Shown here: positions 28,635 through 37,589 of the stretch, piece after piece
How the letters are laid out: every line of letters starts with the position of its first letter
Position numbering within the stretch: the first letter of the stretch is position 1
DNA from: Caballeronia sp. BR00000012568055
GTDB taxonomy: Bacteria > Pseudomonadota > Gammaproteobacteria > Burkholderiales > Burkholderiaceae
Direction: 5' to 3'
Assembly (NCBI RefSeq): GCF_029439455.1
Contig: NZ_JAQFVG010000243.1
Location: 1-64,000 of the forward strand
DNA: 64,000 bases
The notes under the pieces: model-generated
Told to the model about the DNA's origin: nothing
What the model saw: the letters and a program-made list of their open reading frames with translations, nothing else
Database searches by the model: none
Translations under genes and position numbers: made by a program

Positions 28635-31373
28635 ATGCCTGAAGAACGAAGTCTTGAAGGTAAGACCCTGCTATTGGTCGACGGTTCTAGCTACTTGTAC
28701 CGGGCCTACCATGCCATGCCCGACCTGCGTGGTCCCGACGGCGGCCCTACAGGCGCGCTGTACGGGATGATCAACATGCTGCGGCGCTTGCGGCGCGAAA
28801 TCAATGCAGAGTATAGCGCGTGCGTTTTTGACGCCAAGGGCAAAACTTTCCGCGACGACTGGTACGCTGACTACAAGGCCAATCGTCCTTCCATGCCCGA
28901 GGACCTCTCGAAGCAGATCGAGCCCATTCATGTGGCCGTGCGTGCGCTCGGCTGGCCGCTCGTGATGATCGAAGGTGTCGAAGCCGACGATGTGATCGGC
29001 ACGCTCGCGGTTCAGGCCGAAAAACGCGGCATGAAAGTGATCGTGTCGACGGGCGACAAGGATCTGGCGCAACTCGTGACGGATCATGTCACCCTCATCA
29101 ATACGATGACCAACGAAACGCTCGATCGCGCGGGCGTGCTCGCGAAGTTCGGCGTGCCGCCGGAGCGTATCGTCGATTATCTTTCGCTGATCGGCGATAC
29201 GGTGGACAACGTGCCGGGCGTCGAGAAGTGCGGTCCTAAAACCGCGCTCAAGTGGCTCACGCAATACGATTCCCTTGATGGCATCGTAGAACATGCAAAC
29301 GAGATCAAAGGTGCGGTAGGAGACAATCTGCGCAAGGCTTTAGACTTCCTGCCGATGGCGCGAAAGCTCGTTACCGTACACACCGAATGCGACCTCGTAT
29401 CGCAAATCGAATCGATCGATACCACGCTGCAATCGCGCCCTGAATCGCGCGAGGAAATGCGTGACGTGTTCCTGCGCCACGGCTTCAAAACATGGCTGCG
29501 CGAAGTGGAAATCGCTGATGCCGTGGAAGGCCCGAGCGATACGCCGCCCGCCGAAGTCACGGAGATCGTGCATCACTATGAAACCGTGCAGACGTGGGAA
29601 CAGTTTGATGCGTGGATGAAGCGCATCAATGAAGCGGAGATCACCTCGTTCGATAGCGAGACTACATCGCTCGATCCGATGACGGCGCAGATCGTGGGTG
29701 TGTCGATCTCGTGTGAGCCGGGGCATGCGGCCTATATTCCGGTTGCGCATCGCGGGCCGGATGCGCCAGAGCAATTGCCGCGCGATGAAGTGCTCGCGAA
29801 GTTGAAGCCCTGGCTCGAAGATGCATCGAAGAAGAAGGTTGGTCAGCATCTGAAATACGATGAGCAAGTGCTGGCGAATTACGGCATCGAGATTCGCGGT
29901 GTGGAGCATGACACGCTTCTTCAGTCGTACGTGCTGGAGTCGCATCGACCGCATGATATGGACAACCTCGCGTTGCGCCATCTCGGCGTGAAGACCATCA
30001 AGTACGAAGATGTCGCGGGCAAGGGTGCATCGCAGATCGGCTTCGATGAAGTGGAGCTCGAGAAGGCGTCCGCTTATGCGGCTGAAGATGCGGATATCAC
30101 GTTGCGTTTGCATCAGGCGCTATATCCACAAGTCAAGCAGGAAGAAGGCTTGTTGCGTGTGTATCGCGATATCGAGATGCCGACTTCGCGCGTGCTGCGC
30201 AAGATGGAACGCAACGGAGTCCTGATCGATCGCGAACGGCTTGAGACGCAGAGCACCGAAATCGCCAAACGTCTTATCGATCTGCAAGCGCAGGCGTATG
30301 AACTCGCAGGCGGCGAATTCAATCTCGGATCGCCCAAGCAGATCGGGCAGATTTTCTTCGAGAAGCTGCAATTGCCGATCGTGAAGAAGACGCCGAGTGG
30401 CGCGCCTTCCACCGACGAAGAAGTGCTGCAAAAGCTCGCGGAAGATTATCCGCTGCCGAAGGTGCTGCTCGAACATCGCGGCTTGTCGAAACTGAAGTCC
30501 ACTTATACGGACAAGTTGCCGCGCATGGTGAACGCATCGACGGGGCGCGTGCATACGAACTACGCGCAGGCGGTTGCGGTGACGGGACGTTTGTCATCGA
30601 ACGAGCCGAATTTGCAGAACATTCCGGTGCGTACCGGCGAAGGGCGGCGCATTCGCGAAGCGTTTATCGCGCCGCCGGGAAGCAAGATCGTTTCCGCCGA
30701 TTATTCGCAGATCGAACTGCGTATCATGGCCCATATTTCCGGCGATGAATCGCTGATGCGCGCGTTCACCAATGGCGAAGACGTGCATCGCGCGACGGCG
30801 TCTGAAGTGTTTAGCGTGACGCCGATCGAAGTCGATAACGATCAGCGCCGTATCGCCAAGGTGATCAACTTCGGCCTGATTTACGGCATGAGTTCGTTCG
30901 GGCTGGCGTCGAATCTCGGCATCACGCGTGACGCGGCGAAGTTGTATATCGACCGATACTTCGCGCGTTATCCGGGCGTGGCCGCGTATATGGAGAACAC
31001 GCGTACGACGGCCAAGATGAACGGTTACGTCGAGACCGTGTTCGGGCGTCGGCTGTGGCTGCCGGAGATCAATGGCGGCAGCGGGCCGCGTCGTCAGGCA
31101 GCGGAGCGCGCGGCAATTAATGCGCCGATGCAAGGCACGGCCGCCGATCTCATCAAGTTGTCGATGATCGCGGTGCAGGACTGGATCGAATCATCGGGCA
31201 TCAAGACCAAGATGATCATGCAGGTCCACGATGAACTCGTGCTCGAAGTGCCCGAGGATGAATTGCCCGAAGTCACGAAGCGCTTACCTGAACTGATGTG
31301 CGGCGTCGCGCAACTGAAGGTGCCGCTGATTGCCGAAGTCGGTGTCGGCAATAACTGGGAAGAGGCGCATTAA
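28635..31373 (+). CDS. polA: DNA polymerase I
   Basis: Family A polymerase of 912 residues for Okazaki fragment processing and repair. The 5'-3' exonuclease part covers about 1-290 (LLLVDGSSYLYRAYHAMP, STGDKDLAQLV, GDTVDNVPGV). The 3'-5' exonuclease part (about 310-500) has TSFDSETTSLDP and the polymerase part has SADYSQIELRIMAHIS, RRIAKVINFGLIYGMS and QVHDELVLEVPE. The 3'-5' exo acidic residues appear retained. The start is ATG at 28635; the TTG at 28626 is an unlikely alternative. No clear Shine-Dalgarno precedes it, because the neighbouring gene begins immediately upstream. Confidence 0.96.
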   Translation: MPEERSLEGKTLLLVDGSSYLYRAYHAMPDLRGPDGGPTGALYGMINMLRRLRREINAEYSACVFDAKGKTFRDDWYADYKANRPSMPEDLSKQIEPIHVAVRALGWPLVMIEGVEADDVIGTLAVQAEKRGMKVIVSTGDKDLAQLVTDHVTLINTMTNETLDRAGVLAKFGVPPERIVDYLSLIGDTVDNVPGVEKCGPKTALKWLTQYDSLDGIVEHANEIKGAVGDNLRKALDFLPMARKLVTVHTECDLVSQIESIDTTLQSRPESREEMRDVFLRHGFKTWLREVEIADAVEGPSDTPPAEVTEIVHHYETVQTWEQFDAWMKRINEAEITSFDSETTSLDPMTAQIVGVSISCEPGHAAYIPVAHRGPDAPEQLPRDEVLAKLKPWLEDASKKKVGQHLKYDEQVLANYGIEIRGVEHDTLLQSYVLESHRPHDMDNLALRHLGVKTIKYEDVAGKGASQIGFDEVELEKASAYAAEDADITLRLHQALYPQVKQEEGLLRVYRDIEMPTSRVLRKMERNGVLIDRERLETQSTEIAKRLIDLQAQAYELAGGEFNLGSPKQIGQIFFEKLQLPIVKKTPSGAPSTDEEVLQKLAEDYPLPKVLLEHRGLSKLKSTYTDKLPRMVNASTGRVHTNYAQAVAVTGRLSSNEPNLQNIPVRTGEGRRIREAFIAPPGSKIVSADYSQIELRIMAHISGDESLMRAFTNGEDVHRATASEVFSVTPIEVDNDQRRIAKVINFGLIYGMSSFGLASNLGITRDAAKLYIDRYFARYPGVAAYMENTRTTAKMNGYVETVFGRRLWLPEINGGSGPRRQAAERAAINAPMQGTAADLIKLSMIAVQDWIESSGIKTKMIMQVHDELVLEVPEDELPEVTKRLPELMCGVAQLKVPLIAEVGVGNNWEEAH

Positions 31374-31500
31374 AAAGCTTTGCGCAAGGCATATGCGGCG
31401 GTTGTCGCATATGCCCGACATGTTGGTGACGCGCTTGTGACTGTCACGTCCGCTCACGCACAATGAGTGGCCGATCGAATAAAAGCACAGGGAGAAGTCC

Positions 31501-32856
31501 ATGCATCGCTTCATCATCGTCGGCGGAGGGGCCGGCGGTCTCGAACTCGCAACGCGTTTGGGTGACCGCTTCGGCTCGACTGACAGCAAGACGCCGCCCA
31601 AGGCGCAGGTCACGCTCGTCGATCGCAATCCCACGCATATCTGGAAGCCGCTGCTGCATGAAGTCGCGGCGGGCAGCATGGATCCGTTCACGCAGGAACT
31701 CGAATACGCGGCGCAGGCGATGTGGCATGGCTTCGAGTTTCAGCAGGGCGAATTGGTCGGCGTGAATCGCGCGCAGAAGCGCATTACGATCGGCGCGCTG
31801 CGGGACGATGAAGCGGGCGAGATCTTGCCCGAGCGTGAACTGGAATACGACACGCTGGTGATCGCGATCGGCAGTACGACGCATTATTTTGGCGTCGATG
31901 GTGCGCAGGAAAATTCCATCGCGCTCGATACGGTCAGTCAGGCCGAATTGTTCCGCAAACGTCTGATCGCTGCCTGCATGCGTGCCGAGCACTTCACGCC
32001 TGAGCCGGTCGCGGCAGGTGTCGAAGACGAGCCGGGTATCGATCCGGTGCCGCGTATTCAGGTGGCGATCGTCGGCGCGGGCGCGACGGGCGTCGAATTG
32101 TCGGCGGAGTTGCGCAATACGGCGCAGGTGTTGTCGGCGTACGGCTTGCACAAGCTCGATCCGAAGCATGACATCGGCATTGTGCTGATCGAAGCGGGAC
32201 CGCGCATTTTGCCGGCGCTGCAAGAACGGGTATCGACGGCGACAGCGGAATTGCTGACCAAGCTCGGCGTGAAATTGCTGACGGGCGAAACCGTCGCCCA
32301 CGTCGCGCGCGATTCGATCCGCACCGCGAGCGGCAAGGTCATTCGCGCCGATCTAACCGTGTGGGCCGCGGGCATCAAAGCACCTTCGATTCTCTCGAAT
32401 CTCGACGGCCTGACCACTAATCGCCTCGGTCAGTTGATCGTGCGCCGCACGCTGCAAACCGAAAACGACGAAAACATCTTCGCCCTCGGCGATTGCGCCG
32501 CGTGTCCGTGGCCCGGTCACGAACGTGGTGTGCCGCCGCGCGCGCAGGCTGCGCATCAGCAGGCGAGCTTTCTGTTCAAGGCGTTCGAGCGGCGCATGCA
32601 GGGCAAGCCGTTGCCCGAATATACGTATCACGATTTCGGCTCGCTGGTGTCGCTCGGGCATTACAGCGCGGTCGGCAGTCTGATGGGCGGACTGATCGGC
32701 GGCAATATGCTGATCGAAGGGCTGTTTGCGCGCTTCATGTATATGTCGCTGTATCGGCTGCATGTGGCGGCGCTGCACGGCTACGCGCGCATGGTTCTGG
32801 ATACGTTCGCGCACTGGCTGCGTCGCTCGACGGCGCCGCGCGTCAAGCTGCATTGA
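31501..32856 (+). CDS. ndh: Type II NADH dehydrogenase-like NAD(P)/FAD oxidoreductase
   Basis: Product of 451 residues with an N-terminal FAD-binding motif (IIVGGGAGGLELATRLG, residues 5-21), an NAD-binding motif VAIVGAGATGVELSAEL (about 190) and the second FAD contact FALGDCAACPW (about 332). The C-terminus has a hydrophobic, membrane-associating stretch (SLMGGLIGGNMLIEGLFARF), as expected for a peripheral respiratory NADH:quinone oxidoreductase that does not pump protons. Confidence 0.88.
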   Translation: MHRFIIVGGGAGGLELATRLGDRFGSTDSKTPPKAQVTLVDRNPTHIWKPLLHEVAAGSMDPFTQELEYAAQAMWHGFEFQQGELVGVNRAQKRITIGALRDDEAGEILPERELEYDTLVIAIGSTTHYFGVDGAQENSIALDTVSQAELFRKRLIAACMRAEHFTPEPVAAGVEDEPGIDPVPRIQVAIVGAGATGVELSAELRNTAQVLSAYGLHKLDPKHDIGIVLIEAGPRILPALQERVSTATAELLTKLGVKLLTGETVAHVARDSIRTASGKVIRADLTVWAAGIKAPSILSNLDGLTTNRLGQLIVRRTLQTENDENIFALGDCAACPWPGHERGVPPRAQAAHQQASFLFKAFERRMQGKPLPEYTYHDFGSLVSLGHYSAVGSLMGGLIGGNMLIEGLFARFMYMSLYRLHVAALHGYARMVLDTFAHWLRRSTAPRVKLH

Positions 32857-33029
32857 TCTTGCGTAAGCGGAATAGTCGATCTGCGCCGTTCGTTCAAGCT
32901 GTTTAGAATGGGCGGCGCGCTTTTCTCAAGTCTGGGATCAACGCGCGTTCATCGTCGTGCAGCGCCGCGTATCGTCCAGCCTTGGGGCTTCCGCGCGGTT
33001 TCGGGAATCCATTGCCGCGGGAGCTTCGT

Positions 33030-33905
33030 ATGCTAGACCCTGAAGTCGATAGCCTCATTCCGCACGTTCCGTTCAACCGCCGTACCTTCATCAAGGCCAC
33101 TTTCGGCACCGGTTTCGCCGCTGCCGTGCTGCCCGTCTCCGCCCAAACCATCCATACCGATGACACCGGTCTCGAAGCCGGCGCAGTCGGTGTACGCGGC
33201 GCGGACGGCGTGCTCGTACCGGCGTATCGGGCGCAACCGAAGGGCAAGACGCATCTGCCGGTGATCATCGTGATTCATGAGATTTTCGGCGTGCACGAAC
33301 ATATCGCCGATATTTGCCGACGCTTCGCCAAGCTCGGCTATATGGCTATCGCGCCGGATTTGTTCAATCGACAAGGCGACGCATCGGCATACAAGTCGAT
33401 GCAGCAGCTCAACGAGCAATTGGTCTCGAAAGTGCCGGATTCGCAAGTGATTTCGGATATCGATCAGACCGTGAAATGGGCGGGCGAGCACGGCGGTGAT
33501 CTGAAGCGCGTGGGTATCGTCGGATTCTGCTGGGGCGGGCGCATTTCGTGGCTCTATGCCGAGCACAATTCGAATCTGAAGGCAGCGGTTGCGTTTTATG
33601 GACGCGTGGTTGGCAACAAGACCGAGAACACGCCGAGCAATCCGCTCGATCAGGCGTCCAGTCTGAAAGTGCCCGTGCTCGGGCTATACGGGCGACAGGA
33701 TCAGAGCATCCCGCAAGACACGCTCGAGCAGATGAAGCAGGCGCTCGCCAATGATCCAGCACCCGCGAAGAACTCGCAGTTCGTCGTTTATGACGATGCG
33801 GGGCATGCGTTCTTCGCGGATTATCGTCCGAGCTATCGCAAGGGCGATGCGGAGGATGCGTGGAAACGCGTGCTCGCGTGGTTCGGCGAGCACGGCGTCA
33901 AATAA
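33030..33905 (+). CDS. Dienelactone hydrolase-family protein with Tat signal
   Basis: Alpha/beta-hydrolase of 291 residues. The N-terminus carries a twin-arginine motif, NRRTFIKATFGTGFAAAVLP, so export by Tat is likely. The catalytic Cys is in GFCWGG (about 161), the Asp in LYGRQDQSIP (about 222) and the His in DAGHAFFADYRPSY (about 254), the dienelactone hydrolase triad. The natural substrate is unknown. GGGAG lies 6-7 nt before the ATG. Confidence 0.88.
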   Translation: MLDPEVDSLIPHVPFNRRTFIKATFGTGFAAAVLPVSAQTIHTDDTGLEAGAVGVRGADGVLVPAYRAQPKGKTHLPVIIVIHEIFGVHEHIADICRRFAKLGYMAIAPDLFNRQGDASAYKSMQQLNEQLVSKVPDSQVISDIDQTVKWAGEHGGDLKRVGIVGFCWGGRISWLYAEHNSNLKAAVAFYGRVVGNKTENTPSNPLDQASSLKVPVLGLYGRQDQSIPQDTLEQMKQALANDPAPAKNSQFVVYDDAGHAFFADYRPSYRKGDAEDAWKRVLAWFGEHGVK

Positions 33906-33909
33906 CGCT

Positions 33910-34779
33910 TCAGGGCGTAGCGCCGGTCGCGACGGGGCGGCCCGGATCGGCGCTCCATTCGCTCCACGATCCCGGGTAGAGCGCCGCGCCGTGCAGGCCG
34001 GCGATTTCCATCGCCAGCGCGTTATGGCACGCGGTCACGCCGGAGCCGCACTGCAACACCACCCGATCCGCCGATGTCGTGCCAATCAGCGAGCCGAATG
34101 CATCGCGTAATTCGTGTGCGGTCTTGAAGCGGCCTTCCTCGCTCAGATTGTTCTTGAAGAAGTGATTCAGCGCGCCGGGAATATGCCCGCCGACGGCATC
34201 GAGCGTCTCGTTCTCACCGCGATATCGATCGGCGGCGCGCGCATCGATCAGCAGATGATCGCGCGTGCCGATGCTGCGTTCGATCGCGGCGGCATCGATG
34301 GTCACTTGCAGCGGCGCGGCGGCTTTGAACGTGCCTGACGTTTTTGCCGGAACGTTGGCGTCGAGCGCTTGGCCCGCAGCTTCCCACGCTTGCAGACCGC
34401 CATCGAGCACGGCGACGGAGTCATGTCCGAGCCAGCGCAACAGCCACCACAAGCGCGCCGCGTACATGCCGCCTTGCGCGTCATACGCGACGACTTGCTG
34501 CTTGTCGTTCAGACCGAAACTCGCCAGTTTCGCCACCAAAGCCGCGCGCTCCGGCAACGGATGGCGTCCGTTCTTGCCGGTTTTCTCGCCGGACAAATCG
34601 CGATCGAGATGAAGGTACTGCGCGCCCGGAATATGCCCTTTGGCATAAGCCGCTTCGCCGGATTCGGGCGCGGCGAGATCGAAGCGGCAATCGAAAACGA
34701 GGACGCTGCCGGGCGCGGCGGCGAGCGGTACGGCAAGATTGGTCGCCGAGATGAGCGTGGTGTAGTGAGTGTGCGGCAT
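33910..34779 (-). CDS. sseA: 3-mercaptopyruvate/thiosulfate sulfurtransferase
   Basis: Two-domain rhodanese of 289 residues. Domain one (about 1-140) includes VFDCRFDL and GHIPGAQYLHLD; domain two (about 155-285) has the active Cys in QCGSGVTAC (about 246), a CGSGVT loop typical of mercaptopyruvate sulfurtransferases. CAGGAG lies 5 nt before the ATG at 34779, which rules out the longer in-frame start. It ends 4 bp from the converging hydrolase gene. Confidence 0.9.
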   Translation of the reverse strand: MPHTHYTTLISATNLAVPLAAAPGSVLVFDCRFDLAAPESGEAAYAKGHIPGAQYLHLDRDLSGEKTGKNGRHPLPERAALVAKLASFGLNDKQQVVAYDAQGGMYAARLWWLLRWLGHDSVAVLDGGLQAWEAAGQALDANVPAKTSGTFKAAAPLQVTIDAAAIERSIGTRDHLLIDARAADRYRGENETLDAVGGHIPGALNHFFKNNLSEEGRFKTAHELRDAFGSLIGTTSADRVVLQCGSGVTACHNALAMEIAGLHGAALYPGSWSEWSADPGRPVATGATP

Positions 34780-34831
34780 GACGGCTCCTGAGCAGCGCTG
34801 ATGAGCGAGGGCTTGAACCGTTAGTCTAAAC

Positions 34832-34860
34832 AAAAAGGCGAGCCCGAAAGCCCGCCTTTT
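34832..34860. terminator. Hairpin terminator between the sulfurtransferase and Rieske genes
   Basis: AAAAGGCGAGC and GCCCGCCTTTT form a stem with one mismatch and a CCGAAA-type loop, ending in T-runs. It terminates the leftward Rieske oxygenase transcript. Confidence 0.7.
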
Positions 34861-34885
34861 AGTAATACTGGCCAAACGGCCTATA

Positions 34886-35992
34886 TCAAATCGCGCCGAG
34901 TTGATGCCGCAGAAACTCGTGGAAATGCTGCATGCCGGATTCCATCGGGCTTTGATACGGCCCGACCTGATTCTCGCCACGCGACATCAGCGCGCGGCGG
35001 CCCGCATCCATGCGCTCGGCGATTTCATCGTCTTCACGCGCGGTTTCCATATAAGCGGCGCGTTCCGCTTCGATGAACTCACGCTCGAACAGCGCGATTT
35101 CCTCGGGGTAATAGAACTCGACGATATTGGTCGTCTTCTGCACGCCTTGCGGAATCAGCCACGACACCACCAGCACGTGCGGATACCACTCGATCATCAG
35201 ACCGGGGTAGTAGACCATCCAGATCGCGCCGAATTCGGGCGGCGTGCCGTTACGGAAGCGCAGCACTTCGTCGTGCCACTTGCGATACGTCGGGCTGCCC
35301 GGCTTCTCCAGATTCTTGTGGACGCCGACCGTCTGCACGCTATACCAGTCGCCGAATTCCCATTCGAGGTTGTCGCACGATACGAAGCTGCCGAGTCCCG
35401 GATGGAACGGCGCGACGTGATAATCCTCGAGATAGACCTCGACGAAGGACTTCCAGTTGTAGTTGCACTCGTGCACTTCGACGTGATCGAACATAAAGCC
35501 CGAGAAGTCAAAGTGACGCGCGGTGCCAAGTCGGGCGAGGTCCGCCGCAACGTTGCGGCCCTCCGCTTCGAACAGCAGACCTTGCCAGTTTTGTAGCGAA
35601 GTCTTGCCGAGGTTGAGGCAAGGTTTGTCCGCGAAGTGCGGCGCGCCGAGCAATTGACCGTCCAGATCATAAGTCCAGCGGTGTAGCGGGCACACAATGT
35701 TGCTGGCGCTGCCGCGCCCATTCAACATGATGGCCTGACGATGGCGGCACACGTTCGACAGCAGTTCGATATTGTTCTGCTGATTACGGACGAGCACGCG
35801 CCCTTCGTTCTCGCCCGGAAGCGCGAAATAGTTGCCCGCGTCGGGAACCATGAGTTCGTGCCCGATATAGCGAGGACCTTGCTTGAAAAGTGTTTCGATT
35901 TCTCGCGCGAGAAGCGCTTCGTCGAAATATGCCGTGACCGGCAATTGGCTGTGAAAAGCCTTGAGCTGCAACGCATTGCTCAGATTGGACAT
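34886..35992 (-). CDS. Rieske non-heme iron oxygenase, alpha subunit type
   Basis: Product of 368 residues. The Rieske [2Fe-2S] ligands are NVCRHR and CPLHRWTY (about 81-105), and the catalytic mononuclear iron site is in EVYLEDYHVAPFHPG (about 186-200). It resembles aromatic-ring or carnitine/choline-type monooxygenases; no ferredoxin/reductase or beta-subunit gene is adjacent, so the substrate cannot be assigned. Confidence 0.88.
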   Translation of the reverse strand: MSNLSNALQLKAFHSQLPVTAYFDEALLAREIETLFKQGPRYIGHELMVPDAGNYFALPGENEGRVLVRNQQNNIELLSNVCRHRQAIMLNGRGSASNIVCPLHRWTYDLDGQLLGAPHFADKPCLNLGKTSLQNWQGLLFEAEGRNVAADLARLGTARHFDFSGFMFDHVEVHECNYNWKSFVEVYLEDYHVAPFHPGLGSFVSCDNLEWEFGDWYSVQTVGVHKNLEKPGSPTYRKWHDEVLRFRNGTPPEFGAIWMVYYPGLMIEWYPHVLVVSWLIPQGVQKTTNIVEFYYPEEIALFEREFIEAERAAYMETAREDDEIAERMDAGRRALMSRGENQVGPYQSPMESGMQHFHEFLRHQLGAI

Positions 35993-36294
35993 TCCTACTC
36001 CCGTAAAAACGTGAAAGCAGTGAACAACCCAACCATCGAAGATCGATCGATTTAGGGGAGCCCGCGATTATACCGAAAATCGCCACGAAGGGGCGCATAA
36101 GGTCTTGATTTGGGTATAAATTGTCGCGAGAGTTCCGCGCAAACGAGTGCCGCAATCGTGCAACCATATGAGGTGACGGGCGGCAGGGAAAACTGTCTAC
36201 ACGCTTTGACACGGACGGGATGCGGGTCGAAAATTTGTCTTTTGCCGTAGAATGTGCGACTTGGTTCCGAATTTCATTTGCACATCCACGATTC
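35993..36294. other. Divergent intergenic region upstream of xseB
   Basis: About 300 bp between the divergent Rieske oxygenase and xseB genes, expected to hold both promoters. An AT-rich patch TTGATTTGGGTATAAATT (36104-36121) contains a -10-like TATAAA. No gene or repeat is convincing here. Confidence 0.4.
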
Positions 36295-36609
36295 ATGGCG
36301 AAGACCGCGGTCCGACAATCAAGCGAAGAAGCCGATACAGCGCAGCTTCCGCAGAACTACGAAGCCGCACTGGCCGAACTCGAGTCTCTCGTGGCGCGCA
36401 TGGAAGAAGGCGCGCTGAGTCTCGAAGAGTCGCTGACGGCCTATCGTCGCGGTGCCACGCTTGTGGGCTTTTGCCAACAACAGCTCGAAAAAGTCGAGCA
36501 GCAGGTTCGCGTACTCGATGGCGAGACGCTCAAGCCGCTGCCCGCCGAGGTACAGCGCGCTACCCAGGGTGCCGGAGCAATCAACGACAACGGGGAAGAC
36601 GATCTATGA
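36295..36609 (+). CDS. xseB: Exodeoxyribonuclease VII small subunit
   Basis: Product of 104 residues with the XseB core NYEAALAELESLVARMEEG (about 21-39) and LSLEESLTAYRRG, followed by the QQQLEKVEQQVRVL helix and an acidic tail. It associates with XseA to degrade single-stranded DNA. The stop overlaps the ispA start (ATGA), so the genes are coupled: xseB-ispA-dxs is a standard order. Confidence 0.93.
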   Translation: MAKTAVRQSSEEADTAQLPQNYEAALAELESLVARMEEGALSLEESLTAYRRGATLVGFCQQQLEKVEQQVRVLDGETLKPLPAEVQRATQGAGAINDNGEDDL

Positions 36610-37493
36610 CCTTCGAACAATGGATGCGCGGCACGCTGGATCGCGTGGAAACGGCGCTCGAGCACTATCTGCCGGGTACCGATATCGCGCCGGCGCGTCT
36701 GCATGAAGCCATGCGTTATGCCGTGCTGGGCGGCGGGAAGCGTGTGCGTCCGCTGCTGTGCCATGCGGCCGGCGAATTGACCGGCGCGAGTGCGTCGGCA
36801 GTCGAAGCTGCAAGCTGCGCGCTGGAAATGATTCACGTCTATTCGCTGGTGCATGACGATATGCCCTGCATGGACGACGACGCATTGCGTCGTGGCAAGC
36901 CCACCGTACATGTCCAATATGACGATGCGACGGCACTGCTGGTCGGCGACGCGCTTCAATCGCAGGCCTTCGTTGCATTGACCGCCGAAGGCAATGGTCT
37001 GAACGATTCGCAGCAAGCCGCGCTCACGCGCGAACTCGCGTTGGCGAGCGGTTCGATCGGCATGGCGGGCGGGCAGGCGATCGATCTGGAAAGCGTGGGC
37101 CGCAAGCTGACGCGTCCGGAACTCGAAACCATGCATCGCAAGAAGACGGGCGCGTTGCTGCGCGCGGCGGTGCGCATGGGCGCGCTGGCCGGCAGCACGC
37201 CGAGCGCTGCCGATCTGGCCGCGCTGGATCGGTACGCTGCTGCAGTCGGCCTTGCTTTTCAGGTCGTGGACGATATTCTCGATGTCACCGCTGACTCCGC
37301 CACGCTCGGCAAAACCGCCGGCAAGGATGCGCAGCACGACAAACCGACGTACGTGTCGATCATCGGCCTCGATGCATCGCGCGAACTCGCGGCGCAACTC
37401 GGACGAGACGCGCACGCAGCACTGCAGCCCTTCGGCACACGAGGCCAGCGTCTGGCCGAGCTTGCCGACCTGGTCGTGAACCGGGTGAATTGA
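36606..37493 (+). CDS. ispA: Farnesyl diphosphate synthase (short-chain polyprenyl synthase)
   Basis: Condenses IPP with DMAPP/GPP to farnesyl diphosphate. The 295-residue product shows the first aspartate-rich motif VHDDMPCMDDD (about 83-93), the chain-length region, GGKRVRPLL for IPP binding, GQAIDLES, and the second aspartate-rich motif FQVVDDILD (about 219). Start codon overlaps xseB by 4 bp. Confidence 0.95.
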   Translation: MTFEQWMRGTLDRVETALEHYLPGTDIAPARLHEAMRYAVLGGGKRVRPLLCHAAGELTGASASAVEAASCALEMIHVYSLVHDDMPCMDDDALRRGKPTVHVQYDDATALLVGDALQSQAFVALTAEGNGLNDSQQAALTRELALASGSIGMAGGQAIDLESVGRKLTRPELETMHRKKTGALLRAAVRMGALAGSTPSAADLAALDRYAAAVGLAFQVVDDILDVTADSATLGKTAGKDAQHDKPTYVSIIGLDASRELAAQLGRDAHAALQPFGTRGQRLAELADLVVNRVN

Positions 37494-37589
37494 TTGTTGA
37501 ACGCGTGACAGACCCCACGGCGCGCGGTTTCATCGATTGAAACGAACGCGCTGAACGAATCACGCCAGTTTTCCTAAAATGGGACGACG

